Made by a program: the position numbers and the translations under genes. Below are positions 33,401-41,603 of a DNA stretch of 64,000 nucleotides, one piece after another. A model generated the notes under the pieces. That model did not search any database, was not told the origin of the DNA, and saw only the letters and a program-made list of their open reading frames with translations. Source of the DNA: Thermosporothrix hazakensis (GTDB taxonomy: Bacteria > Chloroflexota > Ktedonobacteria > Ktedonobacterales > Ktedonobacteraceae); contig NZ_QKUF01000010.1 of NCBI RefSeq assembly GCF_003253565.1, positions 161,194-225,193 of the forward strand, given 5' to 3'. Within the stretch, counting starts at the first letter, position 1. Every line of letters begins with the position of its first letter.

Positions 33401-33445
33401 GTGGAAAGGTGAGCACCAGCAAGCTTCAGCGGCGCTCACCTCCAC
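33401..33445. terminator. Hairpin next to the P-loop gene stop
   Basis: GGTGAGC (33408-33414) pairs with GCTCACC (33434-33440), extended by GTGGA/TCCAC outside. It lies between the P-loop gene stop (minus) and the MerR promoter. There is no U tract in the minus direction. Confidence 0.5.
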
Positions 33446-33447
33446 TC

Positions 33448-34059
33448 TTATTTCTTCAGGCGCTCAAACAACAGCGCTCGCTCGGCGTTATTTCTGACCA
33501 CAACCACCTTGTCCCGGTAGGGCGCAAGGTAGCGGCGGGCAAACTCTGCGGTCAGCGGGATCTTGAACGTGTACCGCTGAAACCGCTGGAACACGCCCAT
33601 CACGTCAAGTGGCTCCACGTGATTGCTCTGTTCTTGAAGGCACTGCTCCATCAAAGTGCGTTCGGCAGGGCTCATGCTGCTGCGATAATAGATCCATGTC
33701 CCCTTGAATAGCGGCCAGAGCTGCTTGAGGGTATAACGATTGGTTCCATGCAGACTCTTATAGAAGTGACGATAGACAATACGCCATGCCGCCACCTGCC
33801 AGGGAACTTCAAGCACAACAAGCAGATCAGCCGCGTCTAGCAGCGGATCGTTCCCGATAAGACCGATATTTTCGGTAATCCAGTCGGATCGCTGTGCCAG
33901 CTCAAAAAGATACCTGGTGTTTGCAAGCGTCTGCTCATCAGTTCCCCACCCGGCTGGCAGGATATCGAGATCATAGCAGGGGATATGAAACCGCTTGGAG
34001 AGCTGTTCCGCAAGGGTCGTTTTGCCGCTGCCCGGGCCTCCAAGAATATGGATTTTCAT
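33448..34059 (-). CDS. P-loop NTPase, adenylate-kinase/topology-modulation-like
   Basis: A 203-residue protein starting MKIHILGGPGSGKTTLAEQL, so Walker A lies at about residues 8-15. The context CYDLDILPAGW after it and LVVLEVPWQVAAWRIVYRHF are typical of the nucleoside-kinase-like group often annotated as AAA family ATPase or topology-modulation protein (FlaR-like). I placed the start at ATG 34059; the frame is open 33 codons further upstream but these look non-coding. Probably phosphorylates a nucleotide or small molecule; substrate unknown. Confidence 0.85.
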   Translation of the reverse strand: MKIHILGGPGSGKTTLAEQLSKRFHIPCYDLDILPAGWGTDEQTLANTRYLFELAQRSDWITENIGLIGNDPLLDAADLLVVLEVPWQVAAWRIVYRHFYKSLHGTNRYTLKQLWPLFKGTWIYYRSSMSPAERTLMEQCLQEQSNHVEPLDVMGVFQRFQRYTFKIPLTAEFARRYLAPYRDKVVVVRNNAERALLFERLKK

Positions 34060-34438
34060 TGTACATTGCTCTTTCTGGAGAGAAAACAGAGAACGAGAAA
34101 AAAGGGGGAGAATGTACCAGCACTGTGCAGGAGAAACACCGCACCCGACAGGGAGCAACTTCTTGCGTTCGTGTTCAAGGAGAAAGCCAGGGGAAGCTGC
34201 TAACAGAGCACCGCCGCGCTGAACAGCAGAGAATATCCGTCACCCCGGGGCGACGGCATCGCTCTTCAGTCACATTTGCTGGCACTTGTTAGCGCTGGTC
34301 AGGCATAGATACTCCTCTTCAAGAAAATACATGTTTTGTCGAGTATAGCAGAAGCACGCGTGAGCCGTCAAGCAACTGGAAAAGAGGCCCGCTTATGAGG
34401 CACAATACAAGGAAAGCAGACACCCAGGAGGAGTTGTT
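34060..34438. other. 379-bp divergent gap
   Basis: No gene seen. A 20-bp near-palindrome lies at 34237-34256 (arms CCGTC and GACGG around CCCCGGGG, with one A/C mismatch pair). It could be an operator or hairpin. No clear promoter for either neighbour was found. Confidence 0.4.
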
Positions 34439-35125
34439 ATGAAGGTCAAACTTCCGCTACTTACGCTCGAGATCGGCGGGCTGTTCGTCATTCTCGGGCT
34501 GGTCCTCTTTCTTGCGGCGGGCTCGCTTCTCTGGCCTTCGGGCTGGATCTTTCTGTTGCTCTTCTTCGGCTTCACGCTTGCCCTGAGCCTCTGGCTGCTC
34601 AAGAGCAATCCCGACCTGCTCACCGAACGGATGACGGGTATCGGCAAAGCCGACCAGAAGACCTGGGACAAGATCTTTTATGTGCTTGCGAACCTGCTTT
34701 TTCTCGCCTGGCTCGCTGTAGCGCCGCTGGACGCCGTCCGCTTCCATTGGTCGCAGATGCCGCTCGTGATCCAGATCATCGGCAGACTGATGCTGTTGTG
34801 CTCATTCTATCTCTTCTATCTGGTGTTCCGCGAAAACAGCTATCTCTCGCCTGCCGTCCGTGTCCAGGCCGATCGCGGGCAGACCGTCATCTCGACAGGC
34901 CCCTACAGCTACGTGCGTCACCCGATGTACGCGACAGCGCTGCTCTTTCTCGTCGGGGCCACTCTGCTCCTCGGCTCATGGTATGGGCTGCTGCCGGTAC
35001 TGGTGCTCTTTCTCGGGATCGCGGTTCGGGCCGTGCAGGAAGAACGCACGCTGCAAGCAGAGCTTCCGGGCTATACAGACTATATGCAACGCGTTCGCTA
35101 TCGCTTCATCCCCTTGCTCTGGTAG
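34439..35125 (+). CDS. Isoprenylcysteine carboxylmethyltransferase family protein
   Basis: A 228-residue membrane protein with about five hydrophobic segments. The conserved C-terminal SAM-binding signature of ICMT/PEMT-type membrane methyltransferases is present: GPYSYVRHPMYATALLFLVG, then AVRAVQEERTLQAELPGYTDYM and the terminal VRYRFIPLLW. Bacterial homologues are mostly uncharacterised membrane methyltransferases. GGAGGAG precedes the ATG. Monocistronic; converges with the large minus-strand defence operon. Confidence 0.92.
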   Translation: MKVKLPLLTLEIGGLFVILGLVLFLAAGSLLWPSGWIFLLLFFGFTLALSLWLLKSNPDLLTERMTGIGKADQKTWDKIFYVLANLLFLAWLAVAPLDAVRFHWSQMPLVIQIIGRLMLLCSFYLFYLVFRENSYLSPAVRVQADRGQTVISTGPYSYVRHPMYATALLFLVGATLLLGSWYGLLPVLVLFLGIAVRAVQEERTLQAELPGYTDYMQRVRYRFIPLLW

Positions 35126-35134
35126 CGCTGATCT

Positions 35135-35168
35135 CTGGCCGGACGCCCGCTTCAGGACACCCGGCCAG
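35135..35168. terminator. Hairpin between the ICMT-like gene and the defence operon
   Basis: CTGGCCGG (35135-35142) pairs perfectly with CCGGCCAG (35161-35168), between two convergent stop codons. Likely bidirectional, without a clear U tract. Confidence 0.6.
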
Positions 35169-35174
35169 CACGCC

Positions 35175-37430
35175 TTAGCTCCCGACGTTGACATTCTGAA
35201 CGAACCAGAGCAAGAGCCCGGGATGCGCTCGACTTCCAATGATGCTGTCGCGCAGGCTCTCCGCAACATGCCTTTCAACCGTGCCTTCATGTGCCAGCTT
35301 GTTCCGGTTCTCGCTGACCCTCTCCTGTATCATACGCTGAACCACGGCTTCAAAGGCAGCAAGATCTCCGCCAGAGGCTCGCACGCGCCTGCAACACGTC
35401 TCCCAGTTCTTCCCTGCTTTTTGACGATTCCTGTAGAAAAAGCCGAGCGTCCCGAGCGTGAACCCGGAGCGACCAAGCGTATAGTCATTCTCACATGGAT
35501 AATAGAACCGCCGCTTCAGCTCCATTTCCAGACAGCGACAGAACTGGATCGCGGGCGCAGTCCAGTCGGGGAGCGTGACCCCTTGCAGCATCCTCCAGAC
35601 ATATTCACCACTGACCAGAGACTTGCGGCTCTCCTCCGAGAGACAATTGCGGTTCGTCTTCCAGTATTCGCCAAAGATCCAGCGCTTGAAATTCTCATCT
35701 ATGTCCGAAGTATCGCCAAAAATCCCAACGTATTGCTCGACCGCTTGCCCGACCACGCCAAGAATGTGGTCCCTGATCCGTTCCGCTTTCTCCTCATCTC
35801 CCTGTAAGAGGGCCTCCTTCAGCCGCGCCGCGTTCGACTGCCGAAAATCGCGGATCTTCTCCATCAGTTGCTCATCGGTGAGCGAGCGCATCACGACCGG
35901 CGGCACGATTGCCTGCCCGATCACATGGCATACCCGTGGATTTCGCAAGCAATCAACCTCGGCATCGACCAGATCAAACACCTCGTCACCGATATGCGCC
36001 TTGCGACACAGGATCAGCCGGCCTGGCGCCCGATACGCGCTCGCATTCACCGTATCAGGATCGAGCCTGACCCCCTGGCAACACGGCGCGGGGCGCTCTG
36101 GAAGCTGCGCCGTTGCCATATCGATGACCGCACGAAGCCGCTCTTTCAGTTGCGCTACTGGCATCGTCGGGACCAGACGATAGAGATGAACGCATTGCTC
36201 CCGATCCGCGACGTAGCGCGACTCACCAGGGCGGAGCGTGCGTGTGACCTGTTGTGGCTCCTCGGGCTCCGCAAGCATCGGGAAGAAGAGCGCCCCGACC
36301 TTCGCACCAAGCAGCGTCATATCACCAAGCAGCTTCTTGATCGGCAAATGGGTATCCGCCGCCTGATCGCCCGAATAATATTTCGCATCGAGCAGCACAG
36401 GGGGCTCACGCCAGATCAGCCGCCCCTGATGACGCACCTCCAGCGGCTCGGCACGCTCAATCACATAATCTGGTCGGGTGGGCGGAGCATGATCCCAGAT
36501 CGCTTCATAGGAGGTCACGGTGTCCAGTTGCCGATTGTACCAGAGCCGAAACTGACGCCCGTTCCAGCAAAACAGACACTGCATCTGCTCGTCGCTCAGG
36601 CGCACGCTCGGCGTCAGCAGCGCCCCCTCCTCATGCAGCAGATTGAGCAACTCAAGCACAATCCAGAGCTCATAGAGCCAGGCGTCAACCTTCTCATCCT
36701 GCCGCTCACTGGTAAGCGCGAGGGCCTTCTCCGGCTGCGCCATACGCCCAAAGCGAAACCGGGTGAAGCGCTCCCACCAGGCGAGCAGGTCCCGATAGGG
36801 ATTCGGCCCGGGCCGCAGATGCGCCTGTACGTCCGAGATCAGCAGCGGCAGAGAAACGCCAGCCGCTTCCGCCCGCAACCCGAGAGAAAAGGGGGCGCTC
36901 AACTCCTTCGCAAGCACTTCCTCCGATTGCGCCAGAAATTGCCGCTCGGTACGCGTCAGCGCCTCATCGCCCTGCAACTCCTGGCGGACGCGCTGCAATT
37001 CGGCCTGCACTCGTTGCAGTATCGCCACCATCAGCAGGTTTTCGGGGGTCCGATAGCTCCGGTTGCGCAGGCGCGTGACAAAGGTCACCGGCGGCTGACC
37101 GGGAAACGTTGCCAGCGTCTCTTCGATCGTGCGCGGCCAATCGATCTCGCCCCGCGTCGGCGCATCCTCTTGCAGCATCGTCTGCGTCGTCTTCAGCGTG
37201 AGTTGCCGGGTAATGCGCGGGAGAATGTCATCCAGCAGCTCGCCGCACATCGTCCGCAGCTTGATGTAGAGATCATACTGTTGCAGGAGCGGCACCTGAG
37301 CGATCGCGGTTTCGGTCAGAAAGGTGCGAAACTTGCGATAGAACAGCGGCCCATCGTGCAGCAACAGCAGCCGCACAACCCGACGCTGAAGGTACTGCGA
37401 CCATTGGTGCATCTCGGGTATCTCTGGCAT
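35175..37430 (-). CDS. PD-(D/E)XK nuclease (McrC/DUF2357-like) with C-terminal HEPN-like domain
   Basis: A 751-residue protein, last gene of the defence operon. The centre looks like a PD-(D/E)XK restriction nuclease of the DUF2357/McrC kind: WLYELWIVLELLNLLHEEGA (about 251-270), RPDYVIE (D321) and LLDAKYY (D348, K350). This D...D-x-K pattern is the metal-binding site. Residues about 580-751 look like a HEPN domain: a long helix with FCRCLEMELKRRF and the motif RNKLAH (R709...H714), which in HEPN RNases is the catalytic R-x4-6-H. The middle (450-560) is unrecognised. It starts 15 bp after the McrB-like AAA+ gene. Known McrC-type nucleases need such a partner. A nuclease/RNase combination suggests DNA cleavage plus abortive RNA cleavage. 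Assignments are from motifs only. Confidence 0.85.
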   Translation of the reverse strand: MPEIPEMHQWSQYLQRRVVRLLLLHDGPLFYRKFRTFLTETAIAQVPLLQQYDLYIKLRTMCGELLDDILPRITRQLTLKTTQTMLQEDAPTRGEIDWPRTIEETLATFPGQPPVTFVTRLRNRSYRTPENLLMVAILQRVQAELQRVRQELQGDEALTRTERQFLAQSEEVLAKELSAPFSLGLRAEAAGVSLPLLISDVQAHLRPGPNPYRDLLAWWERFTRFRFGRMAQPEKALALTSERQDEKVDAWLYELWIVLELLNLLHEEGALLTPSVRLSDEQMQCLFCWNGRQFRLWYNRQLDTVTSYEAIWDHAPPTRPDYVIERAEPLEVRHQGRLIWREPPVLLDAKYYSGDQAADTHLPIKKLLGDMTLLGAKVGALFFPMLAEPEEPQQVTRTLRPGESRYVADREQCVHLYRLVPTMPVAQLKERLRAVIDMATAQLPERPAPCCQGVRLDPDTVNASAYRAPGRLILCRKAHIGDEVFDLVDAEVDCLRNPRVCHVIGQAIVPPVVMRSLTDEQLMEKIRDFRQSNAARLKEALLQGDEEKAERIRDHILGVVGQAVEQYVGIFGDTSDIDENFKRWIFGEYWKTNRNCLSEESRKSLVSGEYVWRMLQGVTLPDWTAPAIQFCRCLEMELKRRFYYPCENDYTLGRSGFTLGTLGFFYRNRQKAGKNWETCCRRVRASGGDLAAFEAVVQRMIQERVSENRNKLAHEGTVERHVAESLRDSIIGSRAHPGLLLWFVQNVNVGS

Positions 37431-37445
37431 GCAAGCCCCCCTTTT

Positions 37446-39710
37446 CTAGAGTCCGCGTTCCGCTTTAAAGGTCCGCAAGCGGCGAGCAAACTGAGGCAGA
37501 GGCAGCACCGCTTCACCCAGATGGAAGCAGCGCGCAAGCTTCTCCGACGGCACAACAGGCGGTATCTGCGCGGCAATCTGATCAATCTCGCCCTCGGAGA
37601 GCAGGGGTTCACCGTTCTCCTGCTCAACACTGCCAAGCGCCAGCAGATGCTTCATCAACCGGCCCGGAGAGATCCCGGCCAGCTCCTCAAGATGACGCTG
37701 AAAAGCAGGGGCGAACGAGCCGGACACCTGATTGAGATAGAGTAGAAAGACGGTGATCTCGTCGGGCAGCAGGACCTGTAGCTGATCGGCGATGGTGTCG
37801 CACAGAGCGGCGTCAAGCGCCTCCTGCCACTGTTCCACAGTCGAGTATTGCTGCAAGAGGCCCGGAATCAAGGTATGCTGAAACAGCGCGATCGCTTGCG
37901 CCGTGCCAAGTTGCCGATACACGCGAATAACCTCAAAGAGCCGCCATGCCGCCTCAAAGACCTGCTTGAACGCCTGCTGCACCTCGTCCCATTGAAGCTG
38001 ATAGTGCCCGTCCTCATCAAGCTCGATGGTGACATGATCCAGCCAGTAGAGGGAACCATCCTCGTTCAGTTCGATCACGTCGGGGTTGAGATGCTGAATC
38101 CGTTGCAGCGCCTTATAGAGCGCGATCGCTTGTTCAGCAGCACGCATCGAGCGCGGTGGCGGCAGGATCTCGATAAAGGAGAAGCGACGTTTCAGCGCCT
38201 CGCTCATCTGGTTCAGGTAGTTGCGATCGAAGCTGTTCAACGTGCCGATGATACGAAAATCCTTCGGAACTGGCAGCTCGTCACTTCCAGCCTTCGTGGG
38301 CACTCGCAGCGAGCTCACGCCGCCAAGCGTTGTCAGAGCATCACCAAGCGCCTGATCGATAGGAGCGCGGTTAAATTCATCGATGACCAACCAGAGCCCG
38401 CGATAGAGCTGCTGCTTCTCGCCCGCGCTGCTGACTACCGAGACCAGCCGACGCTGCATGACATTGGCCCGCGTGATCAGATCCTCTTCTTGCACCGACC
38501 AGTTATGCCGGATCGTCGAGACAAGATGGCCATAGCGAAGCTCATATCTGATCCCGCTTTCCGTGCTGACCGGCACCAGGTTCCCCATCAGCGTCCGTGA
38601 GCTCCAATCGTCGGTAGCCGTGACCAGCCGCGTGGCGTAGGCGGTTGTCGTTGGCTCATCCCCCTCGCTCCGCCAGAGGATTTCCGGCACCCAACGGGCC
38701 AGCTCTGTTTTGCCGGTTCCCGGAGGCCCGGTCAGGATCACGTGTCCGGCCAGCAGCGCATGATAGAAGCGCCGCAGCAGCTTTTCATCAACCAGCACAT
38801 GCCGCTGCACCTCGCGAAGCAAGCGAGCAAGCGCTTCTTCTGGCACCGGACGCAGCGCCTCATCCTGAATGGTAGGGATGACCGGCTGTGGCGTCTCCCC
38901 TGCTGTGGTGTCCTGTGGCTCTTTGGGCGGCTCCGACTCCTCTTCGAGATCGCGTGCATCTGGCTGCTTGACAAGCCGGGGCTTCTGAGATTGCTCTACC
39001 AGCCATTGTAGAAAATCCTCAACCGCATACGGCTTGTCCAGCTCAGGAGCCACGTTAACAAGATACTCGAAGACCGCTCTACAGTGTTGATGATCGTCAG
39101 CCTCATGCACCACAATTGCTTTTCCAGCTACCTTGAACCCCTTCTGCAACCCCTCAGGCAACAGGCCTGCCTGCAAGAGCATGTAGATGCTGTAGCGCAC
39201 CGAGGGATAATAGAGAATAAGCTTTCTCTCAGGATAGAGCCAATGGCCGAGCAAGGAAATAATGGGCGCACTTTTTTCCGGGGCGACAATCGTATTACCC
39301 GGCTTCCCTTCTCTTCGCAAGCGCTCGCGATCTTGCACTAAAAAGTGATAGAAACGCTCTATTCGCTCTCCCTCATTTTCTATATCTATATGCGCTATAT
39401 AATCTCTTAGATTTGCTTCAGGTAGAGGAGTTTCAATGCTATTATGATGCTTATTCAGCTTATTCAGCTCCATCATAAAGCCTGTGCCCGCAGCTCCCCA
39501 GTGTCTTTGTTCCCGGGTCGTCTTATCTAGAAGCGGAACAAAAGTAGACAGATTGAGCTCTACATTCACAAACTGGCTCACCAGACGGTGCAGTTTGGGT
39601 AAGCTCTCTTGCCGCTGCTCAAGCTTCTCCTGATACTTCTGTTGCGCGCTGGCATCTTGCAGATATTTCTCAATGAGTTCGCGTAATTTCGCTTCACGAT
39701 CTTCTTCCAT
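37446..39710 (-). CDS. McrB-like AAA+ ATPase/GTPase
   Basis: A 754-residue protein. Residues 1-240 form an unrecognised N-terminal region, possibly a sensor, with an initial coiled coil (about 1-40). An acidic/Pro-rich linker (about 250-285) follows. The AAA+ module has Walker A GPPGTGKTE (328-336), Walker B LVIDEFNRA (441-449) and GTLNSFDRN (489-497), matching the McrB-family MNxxDR signature that replaces sensor 1. ALKRRFSF supplies an arginine finger. The C-terminal 150 residues are helical. McrB proteins use GTP to translocate DNA for an McrC nuclease, and the next gene encodes a McrC-like nuclease. It follows drmB by 30 bp, so it belongs to the DISARM-like operon. Confidence 0.88.
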   Translation of the reverse strand: MEEDREAKLRELIEKYLQDASAQQKYQEKLEQRQESLPKLHRLVSQFVNVELNLSTFVPLLDKTTREQRHWGAAGTGFMMELNKLNKHHNSIETPLPEANLRDYIAHIDIENEGERIERFYHFLVQDRERLRREGKPGNTIVAPEKSAPIISLLGHWLYPERKLILYYPSVRYSIYMLLQAGLLPEGLQKGFKVAGKAIVVHEADDHQHCRAVFEYLVNVAPELDKPYAVEDFLQWLVEQSQKPRLVKQPDARDLEEESEPPKEPQDTTAGETPQPVIPTIQDEALRPVPEEALARLLREVQRHVLVDEKLLRRFYHALLAGHVILTGPPGTGKTELARWVPEILWRSEGDEPTTTAYATRLVTATDDWSSRTLMGNLVPVSTESGIRYELRYGHLVSTIRHNWSVQEEDLITRANVMQRRLVSVVSSAGEKQQLYRGLWLVIDEFNRAPIDQALGDALTTLGGVSSLRVPTKAGSDELPVPKDFRIIGTLNSFDRNYLNQMSEALKRRFSFIEILPPPRSMRAAEQAIALYKALQRIQHLNPDVIELNEDGSLYWLDHVTIELDEDGHYQLQWDEVQQAFKQVFEAAWRLFEVIRVYRQLGTAQAIALFQHTLIPGLLQQYSTVEQWQEALDAALCDTIADQLQVLLPDEITVFLLYLNQVSGSFAPAFQRHLEELAGISPGRLMKHLLALGSVEQENGEPLLSEGEIDQIAAQIPPVVPSEKLARCFHLGEAVLPLPQFARRLRTFKAERGL

Positions 39711-39740
39711 GAAACGACACTCTATCTCTTTCTATCGCTA

Positions 39741-41603
39741 TTACTGCGAACGCTGCTTGAAAAAGGCCAGATCATCACGTGTGATGGTGGGAACCAGTAC
39801 CGAGCGATCCAGATAGCGATTACCACGCTCACACGAGGTCTCAGGTGCAAACAGGCAGGCGTGACAGGCCGCTCCATGCACGGTACGCTCATCGGCTCGC
39901 GAACGATCGATCTGCTCCGCACAGAGCGGGTCAGAGGCGCAATAGCCCATCTCTTCTAGCGCGCTGTAAAGATAATACTCAAGGTTCTCGCCCAGGCTTA
40001 CCAGGCCGCCAAGCGTTCCCTCACTGTCAGAAGCTGCGGTGTACAGCAGAATGCCAGCCATCGACGTACCATCGGGAGCGCCTGCATAGATCCGCTCGCG
40101 AATGCTGGCCGCCGCATAGCCACATTCCAGCGTTAACTGACGCATCAACGCGTGCGAGAGCGTGTGCAGCAAGACATAGCTCAAGCCGGGAAAGTTCTCT
40201 TCCGGCTCCGGGAGGCCGCGACGCTTCCGCCATTGCGTGTGCAGCCCGAAGAAGTGCGCTTCGTGCTTGCGAACAGCATCCCGTTCCAGCCAGCGCTGAA
40301 TAGCCTCCTCATTGAACTGAATAAAGATTCCCTCGCCTCGCACCTCGCTGGCCGGAACCCAGGTTGTCGGCTTCCGCGAAATCGGCGCGATATGGTCCCG
40401 GGGGATTTTCTCATCTTCGGCGTAGTCGCTCAGCGATTCCAGCCGCGTAAAGCCAGTGAGCGCACGTACTTCCTTCAAGCGCTCGATCAGCACCACCTTC
40501 TCGATCTGCTCTCTATACTCCTCCGGGAACTCCGAGGCCTGCCTGATCTTGAAATCCGGTCCCTCCGGGGCGCTCTCGGGATGTGAAAGCACCTCCCACT
40601 CGGGCACCTTCAAATCAGCTATTGTGATCTCTCGCTCCTCAACAGTATCACCGCGCCGCTTCTGAATCGCCTGCCAGATCTCTTCATCGCTATAGTCAGC
40701 GTAATAGAGCGTGTACCTTCCGCGAAACACTCGAATGTGGCCCTGTTCAGTCACAAGTTGCCAATCTTCCCAATGTTGTTCAATCAGCTCGTCAAGGCCG
40801 AGGACGGGCTTTGGCAGCGAGAGCGCGGAGAGCACCAGCGGGAACCACGAGTTCGAGGCCGAAAGCAGGATCGGTTTCGCCTCAAGCCGACACCCCTTCT
40901 TCTCGTAATCCCACAGATGGGGGCGACGCCCACGGCACACCGGCGTATAGGCACGCTTTTTCTCATCTTCCTTCGAGGTAAATGCCTCTAAAAGCTGACG
41001 GTTGGCCTGACAGGTCATACATTTTACCCAGATGTCAGTGGTTTCACCGGTCGCGCCCCGCTCCTCCAGGTACAGTTCAGCATTGCAGGCACGCTCACCA
41101 TGCAGAAAGTCATACCACGGGAAATCGTCCAGATGCCCCGCCTCACAGGCAATCATAAAGCGGGCCGGGATCACCATCGGGCCGGGGCCTTCCCTCTTTT
41201 TGCTACAATTCTTATGGACATAGCGGCTGCGCTCGGGACGCCTGCGATCTGGCTCCCAGTCGAACTGCTCGACCGGGGCCAGCCTGTTACAGAGCGTACA
41301 ACGCATATAACGCGGGAACGGCACTACAGGCACACCGTGCTGAATATCCCCGCGTGGGCGAGAGGTGTCACCGGACAGCGGTGGCGTCAGGAGCTGCTTG
41401 ACCTGTCTCCCGAGCACCTTCTGCACCGAGGCAAGCAGTCGCTCTTCATGCAATTCCTGCACATCATGCGTATCCCAGTGATCGAGTCCCAGGATCATCG
41501 TTGAGATATGCGGTAAATCGATGATAGAGCCAACCCCATAGGTATAGATCAACTGGCTCGGGCGCACATCCCCGACATAGTATCCTTTTCGATTATCCTT
41601 CAT
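39741..41603 (-). CDS. drmB: DISARM protein DrmB (DUF1998)
   Basis: A 620-residue protein starting MKDNRKGYYVGDVRPSQLIY then TYGVGSIIDLPHISTMIL, the characteristic DrmB start. Cysteines near the N-terminus (RCTLCNRLAP, HKNCSKK) and the C-terminal DUF1998 region with LLHTLSHALMRQLTLECGYA, DSEGTLGGLV and the zinc-type CHACLFAPETSCERGNRYLDR are present. DrmB forms a complex with the DrmA helicase in DISARM. Its ATG overlaps the drmA stop by 4 bp. A longer in-frame start at 41705 lies inside drmA and was rejected. Confidence 0.92.
   Translation of the reverse strand: MKDNRKGYYVGDVRPSQLIYTYGVGSIIDLPHISTMILGLDHWDTHDVQELHEERLLASVQKVLGRQVKQLLTPPLSGDTSRPRGDIQHGVPVVPFPRYMRCTLCNRLAPVEQFDWEPDRRRPERSRYVHKNCSKKREGPGPMVIPARFMIACEAGHLDDFPWYDFLHGERACNAELYLEERGATGETTDIWVKCMTCQANRQLLEAFTSKEDEKKRAYTPVCRGRRPHLWDYEKKGCRLEAKPILLSASNSWFPLVLSALSLPKPVLGLDELIEQHWEDWQLVTEQGHIRVFRGRYTLYYADYSDEEIWQAIQKRRGDTVEEREITIADLKVPEWEVLSHPESAPEGPDFKIRQASEFPEEYREQIEKVVLIERLKEVRALTGFTRLESLSDYAEDEKIPRDHIAPISRKPTTWVPASEVRGEGIFIQFNEEAIQRWLERDAVRKHEAHFFGLHTQWRKRRGLPEPEENFPGLSYVLLHTLSHALMRQLTLECGYAAASIRERIYAGAPDGTSMAGILLYTAASDSEGTLGGLVSLGENLEYYLYSALEEMGYCASDPLCAEQIDRSRADERTVHGAACHACLFAPETSCERGNRYLDRSVLVPTITRDDLAFFKQRSQ

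Noticed and set aside
35868..37745. Long plus-strand open frame (over 600 codons) opposite the nuclease and AAA+ genes
   Set aside because: Composition is Arg/Gln/Leu-rich and domain-free, it spans two real genes on the other strand, and it lacks a ribosome-binding site. It is a by-product of the codon bias of the defence genes.
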